A DNA stretch of 64,000 bases from Streptomyces catenulae (GTDB lineage Bacteria > Actinomycetota > Actinomycetes > Streptomycetales > Streptomycetaceae). Position 1 is the first letter of the stretch, and each line of letters starts with the position of its first letter. The stretch lies in assembly GCF_000718015.1 (NCBI RefSeq), contig NZ_JODY01000034.1:22143-86142 (forward strand). Reading direction: 5' to 3'. Below the pieces are notes generated by a model that saw only the letters and a list, made by a program, of their open reading frames with translations, made no database searches and had not been told where the DNA came from. Of the stretch, positions 46,054 to 58,249 are shown one piece after another. Made by a program: the position numbers and the translations under genes.

Positions 46054-46716
46054 TCACGCCGCCAGGTTTCCGGCCACCTCGACCGCCTCGGCGAGGGTGT
46101 CGACGATCGGGACGCCCGCCGCCCGGAGCCGGTCGCGGCTGTGCGAGCCGCCGGTGTAGAGCACCGCCCGCGCCCCCGCGTGCCGGGCCGCCACCGCGTC
46201 GTCCACCGCGTCCCCGATCACGACCGTACGGCCCGGGTCCACCGACCCCAGCGCGGCGAGGTGGGCCACCATGTCCTCGCTCTTGCCGCCGCCGGAGGGT
46301 CCCTTACGGCCGTCCACCCGCAGGAAGTGCGGCTCGATGCCGAAGCCCCGCACCAGGGGTATCAGCTCGTCGTGGCCGAACATGCTCAGGATCGACTGGC
46401 TGCCACCGGCCTCCCGCCACCCCGCCAGCAGCGTGTCCGCGCCGTCGGTCAGCCCGCACCGCCCGTGGCGCTCGGTGTAGTGGCGGTGGAACGCCTCGTC
46501 CATCACCAGCCACTCGGCGTCCGTCGGCATCCGGCCCATCAGGTGCTCGTAGAAGAGCGGCACGGGGACGCGGTACAGCTCGCGGTAACGCTCCAGCGTG
46601 ATCGGCTCCATGCCGACCTCGGCGAAGGCCGCGTTGGTCGCCCCGATCACGGCGTCGATGTCGTGGAACAGCGTGCCGTTCCAGTCCCACACGAGATGTG
46701 TCGCGCGCTCGCTCAT
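46054..46716 (-). CDS. HAD-family hydrolase (phosphoglycolate-phosphatase-like)
   Basis: Encodes 220 residues from the ATG at 46716, after ACAGGGGGC. Motif I reads LVWDWNGTLFHD, so the second aspartate of the usual DxDGT is asparagine. The cap is alpha-helical; motif II region GSQSILSMFGHDEL, motif III Lys in GRKGPSGGGKSEDM, and motif IV TVVIGDAVDDAVAARHAGARAVL are intact. It is a soluble phosphatase or mutase of unknown substrate. Confidence 0.85.
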   Translation of the reverse strand: MSERATHLVWDWNGTLFHDIDAVIGATNAAFAEVGMEPITLERYRELYRVPVPLFYEHLMGRMPTDAEWLVMDEAFHRHYTERHGRCGLTDGADTLLAGWREAGGSQSILSMFGHDELIPLVRGFGIEPHFLRVDGRKGPSGGGKSEDMVAHLAALGSVDPGRTVVIGDAVDDAVAARHAGARAVLYTGGSHSRDRLRAAGVPIVDTLAEAVEVAGNLAA

Positions 46717-46939
46717 TCCAGCCCCCTGTCCGCTGCACCGCCCTGCGCCGGGCACACGAAAAACCGTACCCGCCCCCACCGACAACGCCCCCGCGCCGCC
46801 TCCGGCTCCCGGGGCACACGCCGGGCGCGACGCCTCACGCCCGGGGCGCGGACCCGGGCGCTCCGGCTCCGGGCCGCCGCGTACGGCCGCGCGCCCGTAC
46901 GCGGAAAGCGCCGGTACGGCCGCGCCCGGCGCCGTCGTC

Positions 46940-47434
46940 TCAGCCGAGCAGTGCCGGGATCTCCTGGACGCCGAACCACATCAGGTCGTGGTCCTCCGCG
47001 CCCTCGACCGTCCGCAGCGCGGCCTCGTCGCCCCCGTCGGCGGCGGCGAGCGCGGTCGCGGCGGCCGCGACGGCCCGCTCCGCGTCGGACGCGTCCACAT
47101 GGACCGCCGCCGCCTTCTTCATCGGGACCGGGCCGGTCACCCGCACCGCGGCGGGGTCCTCCGCACCGCCGGGTGCGGCCGTCACCGCGGCGTCCGGCAC
47201 GTCCACCGCGACCACGACCCGGCGGCGCGCGGCGTCCGGCCGCGCGGCGAGCTGCCGCAGCGACGCCTGGGCCGCGTACCCCAGGGCGGTGTACTCCAGC
47301 TCCTCGATGTCGTCGGAGAGCCACGCGCGCAGCGCCGGGGTGACGGCGTACGCGTCCAGCGGGCCGGGGCCCAGCTCCCCCTTGCCGTGCACCTCGGCGA
47401 GCCCGGGAAGAGTCAGGGGGACGTAGACGCGCAT
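46940..47434 (-). CDS. DUF6912-like conserved actinobacterial protein
   Basis: Encodes 164 residues: MRVYVPLTLPGLAEVHGKG at the start, then alpha/beta segments (VTPALRAWLSDDIEELEYTALGYAA, RRVVVAVDVPDAAV, MKKAAAVHVDASDAERAVAAAATAL) and an acidic C-terminus (GAEDHDLMWFGVQEIPALLG). This matches an actinobacterial family of unknown function found near secA in several genomes. No catalytic motif is evident. It is divergent from the Rv3235-like gene. Confidence 0.75.
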   Translation of the reverse strand: MRVYVPLTLPGLAEVHGKGELGPGPLDAYAVTPALRAWLSDDIEELEYTALGYAAQASLRQLAARPDAARRRVVVAVDVPDAAVTAAPGGAEDPAAVRVTGPVPMKKAAAVHVDASDAERAVAAAATALAAADGGDEAALRTVEGAEDHDLMWFGVQEIPALLG

Positions 47435-47749
47435 GACAGCCGCTTTCACTCAATTCACGCAATTTCATCGAGCCCGGAGAGGTACCCGGCGCCCGGCCGG
47501 GCGCCAGCCAGCATACGGGCGCGCGTCCCCTTTCGAGGGGCGCCCCCACGGCCCGGACGGTGCCGTTCCGGCGCTCCGGGACCCGCTTCCCGGGGCCTGT
47601 TCACGCGCCCGCCACCCGGAACGGTGAACTTTCCGACGCCCGCACAGCGGCGGACAGCTCATTGCCCGCGCCGCGGCCGGTCGGTAGAAGAGCCCCACCG
47701 AAGCTACTGCCCGGTAACGGACCGGGCCCGGCAGAACGGGGGCGACCGC
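47435..47749. other. 315-bp divergent intergenic region
   Basis: Lies between the DUF6912-like and Rv3235-like genes. No coding sequence, clear hairpin or repeat is recognised; both promoters should be here. The CGGGGGCGACCGC just before 47750 serves as the ribosome binding site. Confidence 0.5.
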
Positions 47750-48404
47750 ATGACCGGCACCACGACCACCCTCCCGACCCGCACCACCCCGCCCACGGAG
47801 CCCGCCCCGCCCGGCTCCCCCGCCGACGGCTTAACCACCGTCCCGCGCCCCCGCTGGGCGCCCCAGCCCCGCACGCCTTCCCCGGCCCCGGCCTCCGACC
47901 CCGCCGCCCAGGCACCGACCGCAGCAGCGCCCTCCACCGGCGGCACCCCGCCCCGCTCCCCGGCGGGCCGCCGACCGACGGGAAGCGCGGGCGGCTCCCG
48001 CCCGGGCCCCGGCCCCAGGGGACGCGCGGGCGCCCGCCCGACCGGCCGCGCGGGCACGGGCCCCGGCGGCCGCGCGGGCGCCGGGCCCGTCGCCGGGCGG
48101 GCCCTCCCCGGGCGCTCCGTGAGCGCTGCGGCCGCGGTCAGCAGGCGGACGGCGGGCGGTGCCGCGCTGCCTACGCCCGGCGCCCAGCGGCGCGCTCAGG
48201 AGCGTCGGCCGCACCAGTGGTTCGCCCGGCAGCTGCTCCGCACGCTCACCGGCGAGCTGCCCGTCCACGCCCTCCTCGGCCATGCGCTGCCCGCCGCCTA
48301 CGACCGCCTGATCGAGCTGGCCCCGCTCGCCCCGCTGCGGGGGACATGGCCGCACGATGTGCCGACCCTGCGGGAGTGCGGGCTGAGCAGGCCGTGCGAC
48401 GGCG

Positions 48405-51290
<2,886 letters not shown>

Positions 51291-51529
51291 TTGGGCTGGT
51301 CTCCTTGCCGGTCGGGCCTGCACGGTCGGGTGCGCGGGCGCGGCATTTTTCCAAGGGGCAGGCCCCGCCGCAACGGCCATCGTAAAGGAGGACGCCGTCC
51401 GGTCGGGAGGTCCGCCGCAGCGAACCCCGCCGACCCCTCTTCCCATGAACGCGCGAGGCCGCGAGAAGGTGCCGGGCGGGGCGGTGAAATCCCTTCGCAC
51501 CCGTACCCCGGTGGCCGCAGAATCCCTCC

Positions 51530-52141
51530 ATGAGACCCGTCACCCTCACCACGGAGCGCCTGCTGCTGCGCCCGTTCCGGCCGTCGGACGCGCCCGCGGT
51601 GCACACCGCCTGCCAGGACCCGGACATCCCGCGCTGGACCAGCGTCCCGTCCCCGTACACCGTCCGGGACGCCGAGCACTTCACGGGCGTGTTCTCCCCG
51701 CAGGGCTGGCGCGCGGACTCCGATCTGTCGTTCGCGGTGCTCACCCGGGACGCGGAGACGCTGGTCGGCGCGGTGGGCCTGGTCCGTCTGGAGCGTCTGC
51801 GCACCCCGGAGCGCCAGGCCGAGCTGGGGTACTGGACCGCCCGGGAGCAGCGCGGCAAGGGCTACACCGCCGAAGCCGCCGCCGCGGTGGTCCGCTGGGC
51901 CTTTTGCGAGCTGGGCGTGGAGCGTCTGGAGTGGCGCGCCGAGGCCGGCAACCACGGCTCGTGGGCGGTCGCCCGCCGCACCGGCTTCCACCGGGAGGGC
52001 ACGCTCCGCGGCGAGCTGGTCCGCGGCGGGACCCGCCGGGACGTCTGGATCGGCTCGCTCCTCCCCTCCGACCTGCCGGACCTCGACACGCCGTCCGGCG
52101 GCGCCGCGGCGCGGACGCCGTATCTGCCGTACGAGGAGTGA
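51530..52141 (+). CDS. GNAT-family N-acetyltransferase (RimJ/RimL-like)
   Basis: Encodes 203 residues. GNAT pattern: [27 protein letters not shown] (N-terminal), [29 protein letters not shown] (acetyl-CoA loop, with Q/RxxGxG/A variant REQRGKGY), and [29 protein letters not shown] (substrate side). This subfamily acetylates ribosomal proteins or small molecules such as aminoglycosides; the substrate is not determinable. It is divergent from secA. Confidence 0.85.
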   Translation: MRPVTLTTERLLLRPFRPSDAPAVHTACQDPDIPRWTSVPSPYTVRDAEHFTGVFSPQGWRADSDLSFAVLTRDAETLVGAVGLVRLERLRTPERQAELGYWTAREQRGKGYTAEAAAAVVRWAFCELGVERLEWRAEAGNHGSWAVARRTGFHREGTLRGELVRGGTRRDVWIGSLLPSDLPDLDTPSGGAAARTPYLPYEE

Positions 52142-52231
52142 GGCGGCGGCGCGGGCCGGAAGGCACGGCTCCGCCGGGTGCGGGCCACCGCGACCGCGGC
52201 GTTGTCCGTGGTCGCCCCTACGCTGTGCCGC

Positions 52232-53416
52232 ATGACCGCCGTGACACCGCAACCGCACTCCGTGACCGCACTCTCCCGTGACGAGGCGCGGCGGCTGGCC
52301 CTGCGCGCCCAGGGCCTGCTGGGTGCGGACGGCCGCCGCGCCGGGGTCCGCGGGGTGCTGCGCCGCCTCGGCTCGGTGCAGCTCGACACGATCTCCGTGC
52401 TCGCCCGCTCGCACGAGCTGATCCCGTACAGCCGCCTCGGCGCCGTCGACCGTACGGAGATCGAGTCCGCCTACTGGAGCGGCGGGCGCAGCTTCGAGTA
52501 CTGGTCGCACGCCGCCTGCATCCTGCCCGTCGAGGAGTGGCCGCTCTTCGCCTTCCGCCGCCGCGCCTACCGCGCCCACCCGCACTGGCACCACGAGCTC
52601 TCCCCCGCCGCCTACGACGCGGTCCTCACACAGCTGCGGGAGCGGGGTCCGCTCACCGCGAGCCAGCTGGGCGGCGCGAAGAACGGCGGCGAGTGGTGGG
52701 ACTGGAGCGCCTCGAAGATCGCGGTGGAGCGCGCCCTGATGTACGGCGAGGTGGTCTGCACCCGGCGCAGTGGCTGGAAGCGGGTGTACGACCTCGCCGA
52801 GCGCGCCGTACCGGCCCCGCTGCTGGCGGACGAGCCGACCGACGACGACTGCGTGCGCCGTCTGGTGGCGCAGGCGGGCGCCGCGATGGGCGTCGCCACC
52901 CGCGCCGATCTCGCCGACTACCACCGCCTCAAGGCCGCGCAGGTGGACGCCGTGGTGGCCGACTCCGGGCTGGTGCCGGTCGAGGTCGAGGGCTGGTCCC
53001 AGCCCGCCTGGGCCGACCCCGCGGCGCTCGCGGCCCCGCCGCGCGGCCGCCACCGCACGACGCTGCTCTCCCCGTTCGACTCCCTCATCTGGGACCGCCC
53101 GCGCACCGAGCGGATCTTCGGCTTCACCCACCGCCTGGAGGCGTACGTCCCGCGCGCCCGGCGGATACACGGCTATTTCGCGATGCCGCTGCTGTCCGGG
53201 GGCCGGTTGATCGGCCGCGTCGACCCGGCCCGCGAGGGCAGCACGCTCGTCGCCCGCCAGGTCTCGATGGACGGCACCGCGGCGGCCCGCCCGATGGCGC
53301 AGGCGCTGTACGAGGCGGCGGGCTGGGTGGGGTGCGACACCGTCCGGGTGGAGCGCTGCGACGACCCGGCACAGGCCGCCGCGCTGCACCGGGAGCTGAT
53401 ACACCTCGGCGGCTGA
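52232..53416 (+). CDS. AlkX/YcaQ-type winged-helix DNA glycosylase (HTH_42)
   Basis: Encodes 394 residues with tandem winged-helix elements. The catalytic site residue pattern QxD is present (GSVQLDTISVLARSHELIPYSR, residues about 50-70), the version of the AlkZ QxQ motif found in E. coli YcaQ/AlkX, which unhooks DNA interstrand crosslinks. Further family segments: FEYWSHAACILPVEEWPLF and LLSPFDSLIWDRPRTERIFGF. It is a single gene, separated by 90 bp from the GNAT gene, and its product would be cytoplasmic. Confidence 0.82.
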   Translation: MTAVTPQPHSVTALSRDEARRLALRAQGLLGADGRRAGVRGVLRRLGSVQLDTISVLARSHELIPYSRLGAVDRTEIESAYWSGGRSFEYWSHAACILPVEEWPLFAFRRRAYRAHPHWHHELSPAAYDAVLTQLRERGPLTASQLGGAKNGGEWWDWSASKIAVERALMYGEVVCTRRSGWKRVYDLAERAVPAPLLADEPTDDDCVRRLVAQAGAAMGVATRADLADYHRLKAAQVDAVVADSGLVPVEVEGWSQPAWADPAALAAPPRGRHRTTLLSPFDSLIWDRPRTERIFGFTHRLEAYVPRARRIHGYFAMPLLSGGRLIGRVDPAREGSTLVARQVSMDGTAAARPMAQALYEAAGWVGCDTVRVERCDDPAQAAALHRELIHLGG

Positions 53417-53434
53417 CCGGGGAGGCGGTGACCG

Positions 53435-53468
53435 GCCGGGCCGCGCGGACAGGAGCGCGGGGCCCGGC
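53435..53468. terminator. Hairpin terminator between AlkX-like and response-regulator genes
   Basis: GCCGGGCC-GCGC pairs with GCGC-(GG bulge)-GGCCCGGC around an eight-base loop in the 92-bp convergent gap. Confidence 0.65.
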
Positions 53469-53508
53469 GCCGGAGCGGGCCCGTCCTGGGCCAGGCGTCC
53501 GCCCGGCG

Positions 53509-54261
53509 TCAGCGGATTTCGAGGATCTTCTCCCGCATCGCGTAGACCACCGCTTCCATCCGGGAGTGCAGCTGGAGCTTCTCCAGGATGTTGCGGACAT
53601 GGTTCTTCACGGTGTTCTCGGAGATGAAGAGTTCCTTGGCGATGTCGCGGTTGTTCATGCCGGTGGCGACGAGCTTGAGGACCTCCAGCTCCCGGTCGGT
53701 GAGGCGGGGCGCGGGCACCAGCCGCCGCTCGTCGGTGCGCTGGATCATCGACTTGAACTCGGTGAGCAGCTTGGACGCCATCGAGGGGCTGATCTGCGAC
53801 TGCCCGTCCGCGACGGCCCGGATGGCGGTGGCCACCTCGTCCGTGGAGATCTCCTTGAGCAGATAGCCGGTGGCCCCGGCCTTGATCGCCTCGTAGAGAT
53901 CGGCCTCCTCATCGCTGATCGTCAGCATGATGATCTTCGCGCTGGGGGCCACCTCCTTGATGGCGGTGCACGCCTCGATGCCGCCGCGCCGGGGCATCCG
54001 TACGTCCATCAGCACGATGTCGGGCAGCAGGTCGGCGGCCTTCTCCACCGCCTCGGTGCCGTCCCCGGCCTCGCCGATGACCTGGATGTCCTCCTCCTGG
54101 GCCAGCACGATCTCCAGCCCCCGCCGGAAGAGGGCGTGGTCGTCGACGACCAGCACCCGGATCGGCTCCTTGCGTGACGGCTCCGTTCCCCTCCCGCACG
54201 CGTCACCGGCGCCGTTGCCGCCGCCCGCGTCGCCGCGCACGGGTCCGAAGCTGTCCCCCAT
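53509..54261 (-). CDS. NarL/LuxR-family orphan response regulator
   Basis: Encodes 250 residues. Receiver domain about 33-150: IRVLVVDDHALFRRGLEIVL (acidic pair D40-D41), phosphoacceptor D86 in VLMDVRMPRRGGIEA, T in MLTISDEEADL, Lys in GYLLKEI. LuxR-type HTH about 188-245: LTDRELEVLKLVATGMNNRDIAKELFISENTVKNHVRNILEKLQLHSR. The key residues are all present, so it is phosphorylatable. No histidine kinase gene accompanies it. A 30-residue Gly-rich N-terminal extension precedes the receiver. Confidence 0.92.
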   Translation of the reverse strand: MGDSFGPVRGDAGGGNGAGDACGRGTEPSRKEPIRVLVVDDHALFRRGLEIVLAQEEDIQVIGEAGDGTEAVEKAADLLPDIVLMDVRMPRRGGIEACTAIKEVAPSAKIIMLTISDEEADLYEAIKAGATGYLLKEISTDEVATAIRAVADGQSQISPSMASKLLTEFKSMIQRTDERRLVPAPRLTDRELEVLKLVATGMNNRDIAKELFISENTVKNHVRNILEKLQLHSRMEAVVYAMREKILEIR

Positions 54262-54443
54262 CGTCCCTCCCCGTCAACTGCCCGGCCCGATGGCCAGAGC
54301 TTGGACACAAGGCTGGTTGACAACAGCCCCCGCGGCCAGCCCGATCAACGCCATACGGCCGCGTCCCCGGCACCCCAGGTGCCCCCGCGCCATGGCCCGG
54401 CACCAACTCTATACGGCATCAACTCCTCCCCCATGCAGGCGTG

Positions 54444-54476
54444 ATGGTGCCCCCGGGCGCACGCCGGGGGCACCAT
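54444..54476. terminator. Terminator downstream of hpf
   Basis: ATGGTGCCCCCGG-GCGCACG-CCGGGGGCACCAT: thirteen perfect base pairs and a seven-base loop, 10 bp past the hpf stop. Confidence 0.85.
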
Positions 54477-54486
54477 GGGGATGAGG

Positions 54487-55179
54487 TCAGCCGCCGAGTG
54501 CGCCCCCCGCGCCCCCGGCTCCTTCCTCCCCGAACGAGTCGGGGTTCAGGTGGATGACGCCGTAGTCGTAGCCGTGCCGCCGGTAGACGACACTCGGCTG
54601 CTTCGTCTCGGCGTCGACGAAGAGATAGAAGTCGTGACCGACCAACTCCATCTCGTAGAGCGCCTGGTCGAGTGCCATCGGCGCCGCGGAGTGGGTCTTC
54701 TCGCGGACGACCAGCGGGCCGTCCCCCTGGACGTCCAGGGACGCCACCTTCTTGGTGGGCACCTGCTCCTCGGACAGCACGTCCGTCGCGAGCTCCCCGT
54801 TGGGCTTCAGGCTCGCGGCGTCGGGGACGCTCACCGCGACATCGCTGGCCGGGATCCGGCCGCTGCCCCGACGGGAGAAGCGCTTGTCGTGCTGCTTGCG
54901 CAGCCGTGCCTCCAGCTTCGCGGTGGCCAGATCGAGCGCCGCGTAGGGATCACCTGCCGCCGCCTCGGCCCGGACTACCGGGCCACGGGAGCGAAGGGTG
55001 ATCTCCACCCGGTCGGAACGGTCGGCCTGCCGCGGGTTCGGCTCCTTGGACACTTCGACGTCCAGGCTGATCACCTTGCCGTCGAGCTTCTGGACCTTAT
55101 CCAGCTTCAGCTTCTCGGCCACGTGCTTGCGGAACCGCTCGGGCACCTCGGTCTTGCGGCCCTTGACGACGATGTCCAC
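54487..55179 (-). CDS. hpf: Long-form ribosome hibernation promoting factor
   Basis: About 230 residues from the GTG at 55179 with GGAG upstream. The N-terminal S30AE domain (VDIVVKGRKTEVPERFRKHVAEKL..., EITLRSRGPVVRAEAAAGDPYAALDLATAKLEARLRKQHDK) blocks the ribosome decoding site. The C-terminal about 60 residues (VVREKTHSAAPMALDQALYEMELVGHDFYLFVDAETKQPSVVYRRHGYDYGVIHL) dimerise to form 100S particles. It acts in stationary phase. Its leader is unusual (see the site at 55277). In Mycobacterium the homologous gene lies in the same block. Confidence 0.95.
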   Translation of the reverse strand: MDIVVKGRKTEVPERFRKHVAEKLKLDKVQKLDGKVISLDVEVSKEPNPRQADRSDRVEITLRSRGPVVRAEAAAGDPYAALDLATAKLEARLRKQHDKRFSRRGSGRIPASDVAVSVPDAASLKPNGELATDVLSEEQVPTKKVASLDVQGDGPLVVREKTHSAAPMALDQALYEMELVGHDFYLFVDAETKQPSVVYRRHGYDYGVIHLNPDSFGEEGAGGAGGALGG

Positions 55180-55496
55180 GCAGAACTCCGTTCCCGGATC
55201 GCTCCGCCCGGAAGGCGGTGCGATTCCTTCTTGCACCAGGCTCCGGTGAGTGCCGAAGCCTCGGACTTGGCGTTCACCTCCTCCTCCCCCGGGGACGGGC
55301 TCTCCACTCTCCTGATTTCAGGGTCGCGGCAAACGGCCTCATATGCACCCAGCACGACATTCGAGGCAAAGCGTCTGCCAAGTCCTCACAACCGAACATA
55401 GCTCGCTCCGGCGGGTGTCGGCACCCCCTCACGGCAACCAGCTGCGTTCGAGTGGATTTCGCCTCTCCGGGGTCGTCCTGTCACCCCTGTCCCCTG
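55180..55496. other. 317-bp hpf leader / comF downstream region
   Basis: No convincing gene is recognised. It contains a near-consensus Shine-Dalgarno without a normally spaced start codon (listed separately) and a doubtful reading frame, noted in the findings. The hpf promoter should be here; TTGCCT-n17-GCATAT (about 55341-55369 on the minus strand) is a possible weak sigma-70-like match. Confidence 0.5.
55277..55288 (-). promoter_or_regulatory. Perfect anti-SD-complementary sequence without a usable start codon, in hpf leader
   Basis: On the minus strand GGAGGAGGAGGTGA includes GGAGGTGA, fully complementary to the 16S rRNA 3' end. No ATG, GTG or TTG follows at 5-10 bases; the only GTG overlaps the motif itself. 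hpf starts about 95 bases downstream. It could be a ribosome standby or leader-control site, or a coincidence. Confidence 0.4.
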
Positions 55497-56246
55497 TCAT
55501 CCCTGGAACGTCCGGATTCCGGCTGCGGTTCCGTACGCGGCGAACGCCGCCCCCGGAGCGGCCACCACGGCCGCCCCCCGCACCCGGCCGCCCACCGCCG
55601 CCACCGCCCGCCCGGCCTCGGCGAGCGTCGCCCCCGTGGTCACCAGGTCGTCCACCAGCACCATCCGCCCCGCCGCCACCGGCCCGGCGGCCCCGCCCCG
55701 GACCTCCAGGGCACCGGCGAGGTTGGCGCGCCGCTCCCGGGCGCCCAGACCCGCCTGGTCGGCCACCGGTCTGCACTGCCGCAGCCCGGCCCACACCCGC
55801 GCCGCCCGGCCCGTCCGCCGCAGCTCGCGGGCGGCGGCGTACGCCAGCCGCCGCACCGGGTCGTGCCCGCGCCCGGCCACCGCCCGCCGCGCCGACGGCA
55901 CCGGGACCAGCACCACCGGACCCGCCCGCGGACCCGCACCGCCCTGCCGCCCGCACAGCCCCCGTACCGCGCCCGCCAGCGCCGCGCCCAGCGGTTCGGC
56001 GAGCCGTAGCGCGCCGCGTTCCTTGTGGGCGAGGAGCACCGCGCGCACCTCGTCGGCGTAGACCGCGCCCGCCCACACCTCGGGCAGCCCGTACGGCGGC
56101 GGGTCCGGGCGCACCCGGGCCGCGCCGCGTCCACCGCGCGCCAGCCTCCGGCGGCACGGCCCGCACAGCTCCGTCCGCACCAGCCCGCACCCGGCGCACT
56201 CCACCGGCAGCACCAGCCCGGCCAGCTCCCGCCACATCCCGCGCAT
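55497..56246 (-). CDS. ComF-family phosphoribosyltransferase-domain protein
   Basis: About 249 residues from the ATG at 56246. The N-terminal zinc finger is CAGCGLVRTELCGPCRRRL. The C-terminal type I phosphoribosyltransferase domain has LVPVPSARRAVAGRGHDPVRRLA and the PRPP loop VLVDDLVTTGATLAEAGRAV. In naturally competent bacteria ComF helps DNA uptake; the actinobacterial version is conserved in the secA-hpf-mtr block without known competence. It lies between lpqB and hpf on the same strand. Confidence 0.88.
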   Translation of the reverse strand: MRGMWRELAGLVLPVECAGCGLVRTELCGPCRRRLARGGRGAARVRPDPPPYGLPEVWAGAVYADEVRAVLLAHKERGALRLAEPLGAALAGAVRGLCGRQGGAGPRAGPVVLVPVPSARRAVAGRGHDPVRRLAYAAARELRRTGRAARVWAGLRQCRPVADQAGLGARERRANLAGALEVRGGAAGPVAAGRMVLVDDLVTTGATLAEAGRAVAAVGGRVRGAAVVAAPGAAFAAYGTAAGIRTFQG

Positions 56247-56334
56247 GAACCCACTGTCACGCGCGGGGCGGCCCGTCACCAGCCCTGTGGACAACTCCTC
56301 CGGCGCACCGGCCCCCGGCCGCGTAGCCGCGCAC

Positions 56335-58167
56335 TCACCCCGGGTAGACCGGCGCCGTACCGTCCTTCGCCACGGTCTTCCAATTGGCGTCCGGCGGCAA
56401 CCGGACGATGCCGTCGACGGCGTCCGCGATCAGCGGACGGGTCTCATCCTCGGACGCGGCCACCGCCTTGACGCCCGTGACACCGGGCAGGCTCGGCACG
56501 TTCGACGCCGACCCGTCGGTCTCCATGAACTGCATCTGCTGGACGCCGCCCGACTCCCGGCCGACGACCACCAACCGGCTGCCGCCCGCCCAGGAGGCCG
56601 CGACCACGTCCTCCAACTGCGGGGCGATCGGCCGCAGTTCCTCGACCGACAGCAGCGGGCGCGCCGACGAACCGCCCCGCTCGACCCGGCCGAGCTGCAG
56701 CGTCGTCCGCCCGCCGTCCTCCACCAGGATCGCTATCCGGATGCCGTCCGCGGCCATCCGGATCGCCTTGATCCGCCGGTCACCCAACCCGGGCACCGCC
56801 ACCTGCTCCGGATCGCCCTTGCCCTCGCGCATCCGCAGCAGCCGCGAACCGTGGACGGTGCGCTCGGCGATCCACAGATCCCCCAGCCCGTCCCAACTGG
56901 GCGCCGTCAGACCGTCCTTGACCGCGCTGGTCAGCATCGGTCCGCCGCGCTCCGTACCGTCCTCCAGCGCGGCGACGTACAGCGATCTGCCGTCGGTCGA
57001 CACCCCGGCGGCGGTGCGCTCGTCCCGCGCGACGGCGACCGAGCCCAGCGGCGTCTTGCCGGTGCCGAACGGGCCGCGCACCGGCGACGCCTCGGCCGCG
57101 GCGTCGGACAGCGCGACGAGCCGGTGCCCGGCGTCGAGGTAGTACTCGTCCGCCGGTCCGCCGGTGCGCGGCTGCGGCGCGAAGTCCCGCTCCGCCCGGC
57201 TCTGGCTCAGGACGCACAGCGAGTTGCCGTTGTCGTCCTGCAGCTCCACCTCGCTGATCTTCGATGCCCGGGTCATGTCCTGGACGGTGAAGAACAACTG
57301 AGCCGCCATCCGCCGGCACTGCCCGGTGTCGGTGCTCACCACCTCCTTGGTGAGCTTCACCCGCAGCGCGTTGGAGTCGTCGAGCGACAGGCTGCGGCTG
57401 GCCAGCCGGGTGCGGGAGGGGAACTCCGAGACGGTGACCTGATTCAGCCAGTTGGTCGGCCCGTCCAGCAGCGCCTGCACGCTCGCCGTGATCGGATCTA
57501 TCCGCCGCCGCAGGTAGACCGGGTCGGCGACCAGGACGTCACGGCGCGCCTTGGGCTCCTGCGACTCCGTCTTGTAGGACGCGAAGTAGTACTTGTTGAC
57601 GGACTGGTAGATGCGCTGGAAATCGGACTGCCCGAGCACCAGCCCGTTGGGCAGCCGGTCGATCCGCCACTGCCCCTTCTCCTTGATGAGGTGGATCGTG
57701 CGGTGGTACGGCTTCTCCTCCGGCGTGTACGCGTGCGCGGCGTCCACCGTGGCGACCTGACTGCCCGACAGCGTGACGGTGTATCCGTCCCGGTCCCCGT
57801 GGATCTGCGGCCCGTTCTCCGGCTTGGGGCGCTCCTGGAGCACGTTCGTCACCAGGAACGGCCGCCAGGTCTTCCGCGCCGACTGCGCCAGATACTGCGT
57901 GGCCGTCCGGAAATCCGCCTCGTCGCTGGTGGTCGCGTCCAGGAAGCTGCGGACGATGTTGGTCGGCCGCGCACCGGCCTGCGGCGGTACGCCGTACACC
58001 CGCACCTGCGAATCGCCGTCCGCCCGTGGTGACTGGTCGACCGCCTTGACGTCCCCGCTCTCCGGCATCGACGCACAACCGGCCAGCACCAGCGCCACGG
58101 ACCCCAGCAGCGCGACACCCCGGACCCGGCGCACCCGCGCCCCCGGGACGGCCCGGGGACGCGACAC
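56335..58167 (-). CDS. lpqB: LpqB, lipoprotein of the MtrAB pathway
   Basis: About 610 residues from the GTG at 58167. Basic N-region, hydrophobic core GVALLGSVALVLAG and lipobox LAGC (residue about 30) make it a lipoprotein. The body contains a GerMN-type domain (near residues 195-320) and a C-terminal beta-propeller-like region. LpqB binds the extracellular domain of the MtrB kinase and modulates MtrA phosphorylation. An upstream GTG at 58260, overlapping mtrB, could start a longer form with a longer N-region; the shorter one gives a normal signal peptide. Confidence 0.92.
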   Translation of the reverse strand: MSRPRAVPGARVRRVRGVALLGSVALVLAGCASMPESGDVKAVDQSPRADGDSQVRVYGVPPQAGARPTNIVRSFLDATTSDEADFRTATQYLAQSARKTWRPFLVTNVLQERPKPENGPQIHGDRDGYTVTLSGSQVATVDAAHAYTPEEKPYHRTIHLIKEKGQWRIDRLPNGLVLGQSDFQRIYQSVNKYYFASYKTESQEPKARRDVLVADPVYLRRRIDPITASVQALLDGPTNWLNQVTVSEFPSRTRLASRSLSLDDSNALRVKLTKEVVSTDTGQCRRMAAQLFFTVQDMTRASKISEVELQDDNGNSLCVLSQSRAERDFAPQPRTGGPADEYYLDAGHRLVALSDAAAEASPVRGPFGTGKTPLGSVAVARDERTAAGVSTDGRSLYVAALEDGTERGGPMLTSAVKDGLTAPSWDGLGDLWIAERTVHGSRLLRMREGKGDPEQVAVPGLGDRRIKAIRMAADGIRIAILVEDGGRTTLQLGRVERGGSSARPLLSVEELRPIAPQLEDVVAASWAGGSRLVVVGRESGGVQQMQFMETDGSASNVPSLPGVTGVKAVAASEDETRPLIADAVDGIVRLPPDANWKTVAKDGTAPVYPG

Positions 58168-58249
58168 CGCGGCGCCCGCCCCCTCCGGCCCCGCGACACC
58201 CGCGCCCCGAACCGTCCGGGGAACCCCGGCATCCCGCTGTCGTCCCTGC

